NCBI GenBank assembly: GCA_025738555.1
Contig: JAOVFP010000006.1
Location: 248,001 to 312,000 of the forward strand
Direction of reading: 5' to 3'
Origin: Cyathus striatus
Lineage: Eukaryota; Basidiomycota; Agaricomycetes; Agaricales; Nidulariaceae
DNA: 64,000 nucleotides
Under the pieces are notes generated by a model. That model saw only the letters and a list, made by a program, of their open reading frames with translations, was not told where the DNA came from and ran no database searches. Below are positions 1-11,757 of the stretch, piece after piece. Both the position numbers and the translations under genes were made by a program. Positions within the stretch are counted from its first letter, which is position 1. Every line of letters begins with the position of its first letter.

Positions 1-552
1 TTACCTATGCGGTGTAGGTGATGACGGAGGGGGCAGTGGCCTGTAGTGAGGTACACCAACGTTGTTGATAGTTTTCGTGGTAGTGTAAAAAGGGTTTTGC
101 AGAATTGCTTGAGCGTACGATGTGGTAGTGTCCTGTTAATGCGATGGAATCGTGGGGATGCTCGCCAGCTGGCCAAGATGAGGTCGTTAAGTTGTGTATG
201 GTAGTGTGCACGCATCGCGGATTTAGTGGCCGGGAGGGTTTTGTTTAGGCAGCGCGCTGCGCGGGAGGAGATGAGGGGCGCTGGATCCCTCAGTGATTGC
301 TAGCTTTGCTTCTGCATCTGCATGTTCATTGCCGGGGACGTTCATGTGTCCTGGTACCCATCGGATGTTGATGCTTAGGGGGGAGGCAAGGGGGGTGCGT
401 TCCTGAAGTCCGCTAAGGAGGTTGAGGAAGGTGTCGGTGATGTTGTGGCCAGACTGGGGGTGAAAACCGTCTGCTGCTGAGATAGACGCCTGGTTATCCG
501 CTGCAAAGGAGGCCGTGCGGTAGGTAAAATGGTTAAATACAAGAGCGTTCAT
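1..552 (-). pseudogene. LINE-type retrotransposon relic: RNase H domain and C-terminal connector
   Basis: The minus strand from 552 encodes an RNase H-like segment ending in the motif WVPGHMNVPGNEHADAEAK, the typical last block of the RNase H domain carried by fungal non-LTR elements; the final acidic residue sits in NEHAD. Continuing to lower coordinates in another frame, the region near 5-60 resembles the TGHxPLxxxLxRI block that follows RNase H in these polyproteins. Stops and a frame change separate the two parts, and no reverse transcriptase domain lies within the window, so this is a decayed fragment or the 3' part of an element running off the left edge. The Zn-knuckle tail expected next in such proteins is seen separately at 39482-39748, in an unrelated copy. 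Confidence 0.7.
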
Positions 553-752
553 ACTACAAGCCGTAAGTCACTACAAGTGCGCGAGTAAAAATATCGATTT
601 GCTGATGTAATCACCGCACATCAAAGCACACTGGGCGTCTTTGACCCAGCTTTGACTTGCTTCCAGCCTCTGCGTCAATGTAAGTTGCCGAAGGAATGCC
701 AATATAACGTATAAGAACGAAAGCGTAATCCTCCTTTTTTTTTTCCCCAGAA

Positions 753-2873
753 ATGTCTTTTGATTCAGGTAGTGCGCTTGCTATTACTTGTCTTTTTGCC
801 ATTGCCATTCTTTGTTTCTTCAAATATGCATGGACCACACGTTTGCGGGTCCCCCCAGGTCCACCTTCACTTCCGATTATAGGCCATTTAGGGATTCTCC
901 CAGAAACCAACCAAGAGACCGTATTTCACGAATGGTCGAAGCTATACGGTAGGATCCGTTCATCCTTCACGCGTTTTAACATCCTCATATGAAGATCATC
1001 TTATATTCTAGGAGATATTATCCACCTTCATATTCCAGGACGGTCGTTCATAATCCTTGGATCACTTAAATCTGCCTCGGAGTTGCTGGAGAAAAGGAGT
1101 GCGATTTACAGCGATAGAATGCGGCTTGTGGCATTCGAAATGTAAGTGCTGAATTTTGATGTCTTTCATAGTAGTGAAAGTAAAATCTCTACAGTATGGG
1201 TTGGATTCCAAGTGTAGTATTCCTGCCATATGGGAAACAATTTCACAAACATAGACGACTTCTTCAAGGAGAACTGAACAAAAATATATGCCTTTCGTAC
1301 TATCCCATTCAAGAGACCAGAACGGGGGAACTTCTTACGAGTTTGATGCATAATCCAGAACAATATGAAGATCACTTCTTCAGGTGAATGCAGTCAATTT
1401 GCTATGCATAATTGATGTATAAAGTATACAGTCTGACATCTGAGGATATAGATTTACAGCCTCGATTATAGTCAAGATTACATACGGCTTGGACTTAGAA
1501 GAAAATGATCCTTATATTGAGATTTCGAAGGAGGCGATGGAGTCCATTAGTACTTGTGGATCTCCTGGTGGCACTGCTGTTGATTTTATTCCATTTCGTA
1601 AGTGACATTACGTTTAACGCAAGTTTAACGTGTAAGTATCTTCTCCGCATGCATAGTGAAATACTTTCCTTCCTGGTTTCCTGGAACCTATTATGCATTT
1701 TTGGCTCGATCGTTTTACAAAAGTACCCGTCTTCTATTCACGTACATGTTTGAAAAAGTCGAAAGTCAAATGGGATGGTTTTCTTGTTATTTCAAACATG
1801 TCACAGTCGCGTCTAACATCGTTAACAGAAAGATGGCACGGCCCAGCCATCATTTGTTTATAACCATCTCAGTCGCCTTCAAAATGATGGTATTGCGAGT
1901 GACGAGGAGGTTGACGACATACGGGGTGCAGCAGCCGTCATGTATAGCGGTGCTGTAGAAACGGTATGTGACTATTAGCTGCTCAGTAGGTTAACCAAAG
2001 TTTAATTGCTTTTCATATTCTCCCACTCAAGACTCAATCAATATTACTATACTTTATTTTTACTCTCCTTAGACATCCTGAAGTACAGCAAAAGGTGCAA
2101 GAAGAACTAGATCGAGTAATAGGCCGCCGGAGATTTCCAACTCCTGAAGATAGGGAATCTCTACCTTATTTTGAGGCAGTTTTCCAAGAGATATACCGGT
2201 GGGCCCCATAAACTAATTGAACCTAACATTCATGAAATTTTGCTCAGATGCAGTACACCATTTCCTTTGGGGATACCACATCGTTCTCTTGAGGATGACA
2301 CGTACAACGGCATGTTTATTCCGAAAGGGTCTGTAGTTATAGCCAATCTTTAGTATGTGAATATTCAATAAATATTCTCAAAGGAAAACTACTTATATAT
2401 ATAAAGCGGAATCCACCACGACGAAGCAGTATACAAGGAACCTCACCGGTTTAACCCAGACCGATATTTAAATCCGGAAGGTGCTGAACCACACCCGACA
2501 GCACAGTTTGGGTTTGGTCGAAGGCAAGTTTAGTGTTTATACGAATAAGTAGCACCGATATCAACCATATTATTAACTCCGTGAAATCTCTAGGATATGC
2601 CCAGGAAGATACCTAGCCGATGGTAGCTTGTGGCTAGCCATGTCCTCGATAGTAGCATGCTTTATAGTAGCTCACGCTTTCGACGACAACGGCAATAAAA
2701 TCATTCCTGAGGATGAACGTATGACAGGATTGACTAGGTGTGTACACTAAAGTACATCACATCATATCTCATATATTCCTGATAGTCGTCTGAAACCATT
2801 CAAATGCACCATCAATCCCCGGGATGAAACCACACGACAAATGTTGAACGAGGTTAAACATTCGCATTTATAG
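753..2873 (+). CDS. Cytochrome P450 monooxygenase, 11 exons, one defective splice junction
   Basis: Predicted heme-thiolate monooxygenase anchored in the ER by an N-terminal membrane helix (residues about 8-25), followed by the proline hinge VPPGPPSLPIIG. Exons: 753-948, 1012-1141, 1195-1383, 1452-1597, 1657-1772, 1829-1963, 2032-2198, 2248-2352, 2407-2523, 2594-2737, 2786-2873; they sum to 510 codons plus stop. Visible motifs: I-helix SGAVETT, ExxR as EIYR (357-360), PERF-like FNPDRY, and heme loop FGFGRRICPGRYLA with Cys436. It resembles the basidiomycete O-methylsterigmatocystin-oxidoreductase-like group, which is inference; the substrate is unknown. All junctions are GT-AG except 2524-2593 (AG|GCAAGT, a GC-AG intron) and 1773-1828, where the expected donor reads GGATGG. 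That junction may make the gene defective, or a cryptic donor at 1786 with acceptor 1832 would keep frame. A pyrimidine tract with CAG just before the ATG hints at a 5'-UTR intron. Confidence 0.85.
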
Positions 2874-2995
2874 GGAATCACATATATACAAACAAGGTAG
2901 TAACAAGAAATAGTAGACAGCAAAGCGATAAGACGAGACGAGACGTAACATACTTATATATACAAAAGTCCCACGTTCCATAGTACAAGCAAGAC

Positions 2996-5900
2996 CTACA
3001 AACTCAATAGCTGGTCTTGTTCAATCGTAACCCAGTTCTCCCTGTCATTTAAAAGTGGAACCTGAGATACAACGTTTGGCGGGTAAGTGTGATCAACTAA
3101 CTCTTTGGGCGGAGGGATCGCACCGAGGATGAGTTTGATCGTCTTAACCTCGAATCCCCTAAAGCCAAGTTCCAAGGAACCACTGGCATTATCCTGAGAG
3201 CGCATGAACTGTAACTCTTCTTCCTCGTCCTCGAGCAGATTGGTGAGCACAGCCTTTGCTACGGGGAGGTAGTTTGCAATGCGGAGGCGAATGCGAGCAT
3301 GGCCGCCGTAGGCTTCGTACAACCGCAAAACAATCGTGACGGGATCAGAAGAGTTGATATCAGCTGGTTCGTCGAATGAATCGTCTTCACCACGCTTAAT
3401 GGTCTCCAGCACGACGTTGCGGGCGCCTTCCACGATGAAAGGAGACTTGGGAAGGATATCCTCCCCATTACCTGGGAGACAGCGTACTGAAGTACAGTCA
3501 GATACGAAGCACGTGGAGCAAGCACCAGAGCATACCTCTAATGGGGGAGTTGTAAAGATACGCCGCCTCAGGTACATCAGACTCCAAGAAGGAGCCAGCA
3601 TGAGGCAAAACGGCCCATGAGAACCGGTGTTCACCTAGTAATAGCAATGAGACATCGACTCTAACAAAGTGTACAATTACTCACCTTGATCCTGCTCCGC
3701 GTCAGGAGCAGTAGCAGATCTCAACAGCGAGATCCTCAACATATTGCCAATACACGAGAACCCATACTTGGACTCGGAGAGAATGGCAACGCCATATCCG
3801 AATTCACTCAGGTCAGCGTACTTGTGCCCGCAAACCTCAAACTGTACAGCAATCAGCATATGCCGTAACTGTGGAAAGAGCCAGGCGAACCTTGGCAATG
3901 TCCCAAGTAGTATTCTTATGCGTGGGTCGCTGAACGTATCCAAACTGTGTTTCGTATGTAGCGTTATCGTTGTGAATGTCTAGTGGAATCTCGACTAAAG
4001 TAGTGTAAGCATGAGCTGCACGAGTATGAATTCTGGACATACACTTCAAGAACTCATGGCGCTGGTGCCAGTCAACGACGGCATCGAAGTTGAACAGCGA
4101 GCGCGAGCCATCCTTCATCGAAGCTACAACACCATCAGCAATGCTACAAGGAACAGTGGCCTTCTTACCAGTAGTAGCGTCCAAGGAAATCTACAAATTC
4201 CATCAACACACATCTCACCAGCAGTAGAACCGAACATACCGTAACATCAATCGTACTCTGACCGTACCTAACCTGCGCCTTAACAGCCGCATGCAACGGG
4301 CCTTGTGATACGACCGACACATCAGTGAACGCAAGAGGCTGCGCAGTTTCGAGGTGATGTACTTCAACATCTGCGAAAAGCATAACCAATTAGTAATATC
4401 CCATGTACGCGCGTTGTACACTCGCCCCAAGCATCCCAATAGTTCGGACGATCCTGGAAAATGATCAATCCACCAGTAGCTCCCTCAGGAATAAGCTCGC
4501 GCCTGCCAATCCCCTATCAGCCAAACCCCAAACAAAAGATTGAACCAACTCACTTAAGCTTGACATCAATAAGACTCGTAATCCTCCCCTTCGAAAGCGT
4601 CAGCTGCACCGTAGCATTCCTCAGTACAAAGTGGTCTGATCCATTAGCATACACTATCCCATGATCATCTTCAGCCAAACCCTACCCTTATAAGATCGAA
4701 GAGACGTACCAGAAACAGGTAAAAGTCGCGCATGCAACTCATTCGACGGCTTCCTCAGCTCCCCAGGCCCACAAGGTGAACTTTCCATAATAGCATACCC
4801 CTCCCTCATATCATCGGAAGCCTGCATAACCTGCGACTTCAGCCCGGCGTTCGCACCAGACAGCGGAATCTTGATAATGTCCCAGCGCGGGAAGGGCGTG
4901 GTGTTGTACCCTACAATCTTGCTTCCGGGCCCGAGGGCCTTCATTTTAGTTTTGCGAGTGAGGGGGATGGAGTCTGGGAAGAGGACGTTGAATGCTTCGT
5001 CGAGGAGTGACTCGCCTGTCTTTTTGATCTCGGCATAGAGCTTCTCGGCGTCATTGTATACCATTCCGCTGAGGAGCCAATTAGATCTGTGGAGGTGGAG
5101 GGACAAGACGTACTCACATCGCTGAACCGGGAAGGACTACCACGGAGACGTAAGCATAAACTCTATGAATGCATATATGAACTCACCGTCATGGACTAAG
5201 CGCAAATCCATCAGCTAACATAAGATGACCAAAAACCAGACAACATACATTGATTCAACAGAACCTTCTCCCAGCACTCGTCAATCTCCTCCTTGGGGTA
5301 TACATAATCCTGCTTCTGCAGCCTGTAAAGCGAAGCCAACGTCGCAATATGCTGCGTGGATCACTTCATCAGCCATTAATACCCGTACTAAAATCCCAAA
5401 CACACCTCGACATCGCGGAGCAAAATCTCCGAATGCCTATTCCCCTTCTTGATAGATCCATGGGAGGTATATGTCCCACGATGGAACTACACCTTGTCAG
5501 ACTTCACGTACCATAGCCCATACAAATCTCATACCTCGAGGTACAATTCCCCATGCCTACCCCCACCGTCAGCACCACTCCGTACAAGCGAACGAAATGA
5601 CGCACCAATTTGGCAACTTTCCACCCTCCTGGCTGTCCCCCTCCAAATGCTCAAAGAACTCGTCAACGGAATGACCCATATTGACAGGTGGTAGCTCTCT
5701 ATGCGTGTTGGTCACAGCACGAATGCGGCGCAACTAACCATACTCATCAGCCTAAGCCAACAATAACAAGTTAGAGATACGTACATTTTCTAGCATCTTA
5801 GCCAACGGCCCTCCTCCTCCATCTCCATTTCCAAATACCAGAAGGGAGGTATCGCTTGATTCGAGGTTCTACCATGCGTCAGCGTGCTTACTCACGTGCA

Positions 5901-8335
5901 CAAAACAAGCCGATCATACCTTATGGTTCGTCAATCCCTTATTAACATCTCCTACAGTCGCCTGAGCAGTATATGTATCCACTGCACACCATTAGCCTCC
6001 AGCTTCACAAGGAGGTGGAGGAGAGGAGAACGCACCAGGAGTCATATGACAAAGCACCTGTGTGCCGTCGATTCCTACCCAATTGAAAGTCGAATGGGGG
6101 AACGTGTTTCTGAAGTCCTCAAATCAGTCTCCACCCATGCTCAGCAGAGCCAAACTCACATATTATTCCTACAAAGTCATCAGCATAACCCACACCTCAA
6201 GCAAGAACCAACTCACCAAGACAACTTCTGCGTGAAAAAGTACTTCATCCCTGCGTATCCCCCATCAGCTCCTCCCCTTGTCTTTCTAGATAAAACACTC
6301 ACCAGACCCCCTAATAATCTGCGGCAACCCCCCTGTCAACCCAAAACTATCAGGCAACCAAGCCGTCTCACATCGTTTCCCGAACCGACTCTCAAAGTAC
6401 CTTCCCAACCACAATTCCTCAGCACCATATCGTATACAAGAAAAAAGAAAGGAAAAGTACCGTTGTCCGAAAAGGAACTGACGAACGAGGGCTTCGCCTG
6501 ATGGCATATTCGCGTCATTTTCGACCCATGAGCCGCCTATTGGCTGGAATTGCCCCGAGAGGATTTTGGCTTTGACGCGTTCGAAAAGAGGTGGGTAGAG
6601 CTTGAGATAAGAGTGGTTAGGAAGTGGACAGGAGCAGCGAGTGAAGATATACCTCTTCAAGCCACTTATACTGCTGTGCCGAGCTGCACGCGAACCGATG
6701 CTCGGGGTACCGCTCCATAAGATCCACCTGCGTCGCCCAGGAGCGGGCAACTTTCTGCTGCGTCACGCTGTATGGCCATAACCACGCCGTGTCGATGTGA
6801 CAGCTGTCGTAGACACTCGCATTAGTACCTCGACAACTCGTAGGAATGGGGAAGATGAAAGAGCTTGGGAGGATGAATGAAGAATGGAAGTGGGCTGAAG
6901 AAGGGAAACGAACGAAGAGCGGAACCGAGACGAAGTCGAGAAAGATAAAAGAAGGAAGAACGTACTGCCCAATACCCCAAACATTACTCTTCTTCGAACC
7001 CTCATTATATACATCAGCACCTTTGGCCTCCCACCCCGCACCAAACACCCCTTCAGCAATCTTACGCGCCTGACGGATAGAAGATGGATCGCCCTTGTTG
7101 AATACGTTCATTATGGCATTTGCGGCTGTTAAAGCTTTGTTTTGTAGCCTTTTCAATAGTGGGTTAGGATTTTGTATGGACGGAAGGAAAGGGAGGGGAC
7201 GTACGGTGTGTTTCCTGGGAGTGTATCCACTAACTCTGTTAATGTCTGGAAGTCCCATAGAAGGCCCCAGGCGTCCATGTTGGGTACGACGAGGTCTGCG
7301 GATGCAAGTGAGAAGTATCTGTTCATCTATTCGTTCGCATTAGCATCGTGAAACGAGGTGGATAGGATAGATGTATTTGTATGAAGTGGTAGGAAAGAAA
7401 GATGGGATATGTACGAAAGGACAGAAGGAAGGGAAGAAAACGTACATCAGGAGGAGCAATGGTATCCCCGTTCCACGGGACGCCAAACATCCCATTACAG
7501 CTCGACTCGATGACGAATTCGTGTACGCCCTGTGCGAGTGCGTCGGGTGGGATAATGTATTCAACTCTGCGGTCACCGCCGTAGCCGCCTGTGATTCCTA
7601 TTGAGCGTGTGAGTACGAATGTGGTAGGTAGGGGGGAGGAGGAAGGGGAACGAGCCTTGTAGTGGGACACCGTCTGTAGTGTAGATCATAGCTTCGCATC
7701 CTGGGTCGAACTCGACTTCACGGTCGTCAGCACGCGAGCAAGGGAATGGAGTAGGAAAGACCGTACATTGAACCCTCTCATACTGCTGCCAATACCCCGG
7801 TATCGTAACAGTCACTTTCCACCAGTGGTTGGTCTAGCACACCTAAGCACATGCATGACGTGTACACATTGTTCAACTCACCCCTGTAAACCAGTCAGTC
7901 CGTGCACGAAAGAGGAGGGGTAAACTTACATGAAGGACCAAATTGATCTCCCTATCGCATCTTCAGCACCTCCGCAGCCGATTAGACAGACGAATCTCAC
8001 CTTTTTGGCACTCTTAAACTTCTGCTTCATAGCCTCTTCAAAACTAGGTTTTGTCAACCCAGGAGCACTCCATCTACATCCCAAACCACTCTCAGCTCCC
8101 ATCCCAACCAAAAACTCAAAACAAAAACTAAAAGGAAAACGCACACTTTAAGTTTAACATGCTCCGCATTATCCAGCCGGTGGATAAACAACACAGACGA
8201 CAAGTTGACATCGCTATAATGTCCGCCATTAAACGTCCCCAGGCGGTCTTTACTCAAGTTTTTAATCCATTTTGCACCCGCGGAAAAGTTGAGCTCAGGG
8301 TACGAGGAGGGCGGAGGCTGGTGTGAGCAGCTCAT
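2996..8335 (-). CDS. AMS1: Vacuolar-type alpha-mannosidase, glycoside hydrolase family 38, 32 exons, 1183 aa
   Basis: Predicted to release alpha-mannose from free oligosaccharides in the vacuole, as yeast Ams1 does. Minus-strand exons, listed ascending: 2996-3486, 3536-3634, 3685-3841, 3891-3994, 4043-4190, 4240-4370, 4426-4502, 4554-4653, 4710-5068, 5118-5136, 5187-5195, 5249-5351, 5406-5486, 5535-5556, 5606-5733, 5785-5868, 5920-5981, 6036-6109, 6160-6168, 6217-6250, 6303-6400, 6461-6600, 6653-6803, 6966-7148, 7205-7326, 7446-7597, 7656-7715, 7767-7833, 7882-7883, 7930-7951, 8001-8073, 8145-8335. Frame is kept through every junction. Zn-site HCHID (291-295), nucleophile Asp405 in WLPDSFG, and FHDVLPGS with His621 are present, so the enzyme should be active. 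There is no signal peptide, as expected for cytosol-to-vacuole delivery. Two introns start with GC (donors at 7655 and 4425). The start matches the family N-terminus; an in-frame extension upstream lacks ATG. Confidence 0.93.
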
Positions 8336-9285
8336 CGTTGGTGAGGAGGAAGAATGGTACGCGTGGGCCTGTTGCAGCTCGCACTGGGGTTTTTGATCCC
8401 GTTCGTGTGTGCGTAGTGTGGGAAATATGGTTGGGGTGTGGGGAAATGGTTGATTGCCGATTGCGCCTCGGGAGGTGAGTCGTCTTGAAGTGTTTCTGCG
8501 TTTGTAATTGAAGTCGATTTTTGCATTCTTTGTCTCGTTCCATTCACGAGCTGCATATTATTCTGTGAGTGAATGACTTCTTTAATTTTTGTAGTGCACC
8601 AAGAGTGTAGACATTCGACGGAGTGCTTGAACACGCGTCACTCGATGCGATGGACACGAAGCTGGAAAACGTAAAAATCCATGCCAAAGCCATGGCACAT
8701 GTTCAGGTCTGGAGAACATTCAGGTGACGTATTTCATCTTATCGTAGGTGTTACCCATATTATTAATAGATATATCCTTACAAGGCATTGTAAGAGTTAT
8801 TTACGAGATAGCGTTAGACGCTATATTTTAAGACTCACGGGCGACAGGCTCGTGCGATTAAAAAGCACTTAACACTCTTAGTGGGACGATTTTGCATCCA
8901 AGCCGTTATGACCACCACTAAACCTCAGCCAAACTCACGTTCTCTTCCAGCGCAACGATTTATCATTATTTCACTTTCATCCGAGTTCACCAGGCTTCTC
9001 GACTAATATAGACGATATCATCACAAACGTAAGCCAACATGTATAATAGAGTCGAAAGAATGACGAGTCATGCGTCGAGTAAGTAAGAAGGTTGGAATGG
9101 AATAATGCGTGCAGCGGTACCGATAGTACGTGACCTGAAGTCGAAGAAAAAAGGAGACAGTGGACACGCCGGAATAACTTAAAAGCAATCTCGAAATTCT
9201 GACTTATTCCAGCGAATAGCATTCTCCCTTTCCTCATCTGCAATCTGCATTCTTAATCTGAATGTTCCATTCATAAGATATATAA
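8336..9285. repeat. Mannosidase upstream region, copy 1 of the segmental duplication
   Basis: This DNA upstream of the mannosidase start matches 18846-19770 along its whole length, with mostly transition differences and small indels. It carries the mannosidase promoter. A short open frame starts at ATG 8650 and runs to a GT donor after 8723; it is kept open in the second copy (ATG 19119) but I cannot assign it a function. No other gene is visible. Confidence 0.85.
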
Positions 9286-9312
9286 TAATTATACAGATGA
9301 AATAAAAAAATA

Positions 9313-10664
9313 AGGCCGGCAGGCGGCACAGCTGTCACGAAAACTTAGTTTGCTACACAAGACATTACGATGCATTGTAATGCGTTAAGGCATCGGCCAT
9401 ATTAAGTGGCATTAAATTGAACACGAAACCTTAAGGCTCTTACAAGGCCTGGCTGGGTGCCTTATAACTCATTGAAGCTAGCCTGATAGTAAAGTAATCT
9501 ACTCCTTACACTAATAATCATGCAGCAAGTAAAAATTGACATACTATTGAAGACTTAAGATGACCCACCTTCAACTTACCTTACCTTTGCTAGTTACCAT
9601 TACAAGTCAAATTTTGAGAGGATAACAACACGAAAGCAGCAGGCTTTTTATATTCGACATGAATGTTTTGGTCGGCCCGCATCAGATCTTGTGCGGTCTC
9701 AGTACATGTTCCGGAACTTGCATCGGATTTAGGCCTAACCCGGGCATGTCTTGAACTTGTCTAGGGTTTTGTAAGCAGCCCGTCCAGCTCTCATCTTACT
9801 CACCAGACTGTCACGACCTTGATAGAATTATTATTCAAAAAATAATGTAGGTATTTTATATTTTCCATTTGCATTCTTTCAGCAGAAAAAAAATCTAAAC
9901 ATATCTGCAGATAAAAGAGTTCATAAATGCAAGGTTTTTTAAATCTGTTTTACGAGAAGAATATAAGGCATTATACAGGTCAAATAATATTATGGTGATC
10001 TTGAAATGTAAGATTAATCTTACAGATACCTTACAATTCATTGTATAAGGCCCAATATATCAAGAGTCCTTACATGACAGCCTGTATATTACAATGCCTT
10101 TTTGTCACATTGTAGTAGTTTGGTTGAAGTAGTCAGGTCACAAATTGGTATAATTTATTTGTTGCATCCACATAAATCTAGGTGTTGAAGAATTAATGTT
10201 TTAACCTGAGATTGAAATTTTACACACTATGAAGTTTGTTAATGGTGTAATGATATACAAACCAGAAAAGAGCTCATAAATAAGAAAAACAGTCTATGAC
10301 AAGAAGAAATTGTACCTCAGAGTTGCCTCAGAGACATACTGCCTCTCCAAAGCTCTCCAAAGCAAAATCTACAATTGTACAGTTACTCATGGGAATTGAA
10401 CTGATAGTCCATGGGGCACAAGCTAGGCTGAAATGAGGGGGGGTAAGCACAGTGTTCAGGGGATTGTTATTCTTCAATACATACAGACACTTCATCATCT
10501 CTTTGTCACACAATGTCACAAGGTTTCTGCCAATCATACAGTGTTACAGGGTATCAGCCAATCATGTTGCTAGAAAGTGAGATCCTGAACATGGTCTACA
10601 AATTGATTTATTAGAAAGTCCAAATGTTCCTATAACCCAACTACCTTAAAAGGTAGTGGGAATA
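9313..10664. mobile_element. Hairpin-ended non-coding element, copy 1
   Basis: It begins with a block like GGCCGGCAGGCGGCACAGC and ends with CTATAACCCAACTACC followed by TTAAAAGGTAGTGGGAA, whose ACTACCTT/AAGGTAGT arms form a perfect hairpin. Two more segments of the window (10822-11757 and 62452-63673) share both end blocks. I see no coding sequence inside. The first 500 bases retain CpG; the rest is AT-rich and CpG-poor. The transposon class is not determined. Confidence 0.5.
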
Positions 10665-10821
10665 ATTGAAGGTTGCATTTTTCATTGTCTGTGATATGAC
10701 AGGCCACAATTAAGAATTTTGTGTTTACAATTGTTTACATGTCCACCTATTTTTAACAACTTAATAATTTCCATTATCTACTTTCTCATTCTACTAAAAC
10801 AGAAATATGACATGCATGATG

Positions 10822-11757
10822 GCCAGCAAGTGGCAAAGCCCACTACCCACTTACATAATTATAAGTTATTTCCTTGATTATTGAGAGTCCTTAATGAACC
10901 ACACAAGAGTCAATTCCATTAGAATTTTTGAATTAAAAGGACTAAATGATGGACAGATACACTACAATAGAAAATAAAAGTGTATTGCAGAATTTATAAA
11001 GCACAGCTGCAATAGGAAAAGGCTTCTTGTCAGAGCTTGAAGTTTGTGTGGTGGATGTGGGTTCCAATTCAGCACTGGAAGAAGCTGTAGAATCTCTGGA
11101 GTTTGTGGGAAGAGTGTCACTGTATTTGAGTTGAGTGATTGAGGAGATATATGCATTTAACAAGACATACTCTTGGGTAATAATGGCATAGTTGATGTTC
11201 ATATACTGTCCTTGAGTGCCAGTGTTCTCAATGATAATGGTATGTTCAGTATAGGTCAGGTTATCTTGACTGAATATCAATGACCTTGACTACCATCATG
11301 TTGAATAGTCCTCATACCATCTAAAGGGGACATGGTATTGAATTATGATGAAAGTAGATATAGTAAAAAGCTTATTACCAAATAGATTATAAATGTGGTA
11401 GTTAAAAGTAAGGAAACAAACAAACTTTGAACCAAGCATATTTATCTAGCCATTGAACTCTATCCTTTTGTCTGGGAGTCCTTGGTGGCTTTGAATGAGT
11501 GTGGTCTATTAGGATGATGTATAAATGAAAAAGAAAGTGAGGGCAAAAGAAAGAAAGAGCCAGAAACTGAAAATGAGAGGGGATGATGATAATGGAGGGG
11601 GGTGAAAAACCATCTGGGATGAGTCAACATGTCATCTGTCACAGATTGTCACAGGGCTCCAGCCAATCAGACTCAGATCCCATTCAAGATCCTGAAATTG
11701 CCTTATAGGGAAATTGAGACCACCCTATAACCCAACTACCTTAAAAGGTAGTGGGAA
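10822..11757. mobile_element. Hairpin-ended element, copy 2, with a 112-codon open frame
   Basis: It has the same start block (GGCCAGCAAGTGGCAAAGC) and end hairpin block as 9313-10664 and 62452-63673, including the CACAGGGCTCCAGCCAATCA subterminal block near 11652. A minus-strand open frame at 10942-11280 encodes 112 residues with a Ser/Thr-rich middle and a hydrophobic C-terminus; I do not recognise it and it may be chance. The copy sits downstream of NLR1 and helps explain why the mannosidase-NLR spacing is about 3.3 kb in unit 1 and about 0.4 kb in unit 2. Confidence 0.5.
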
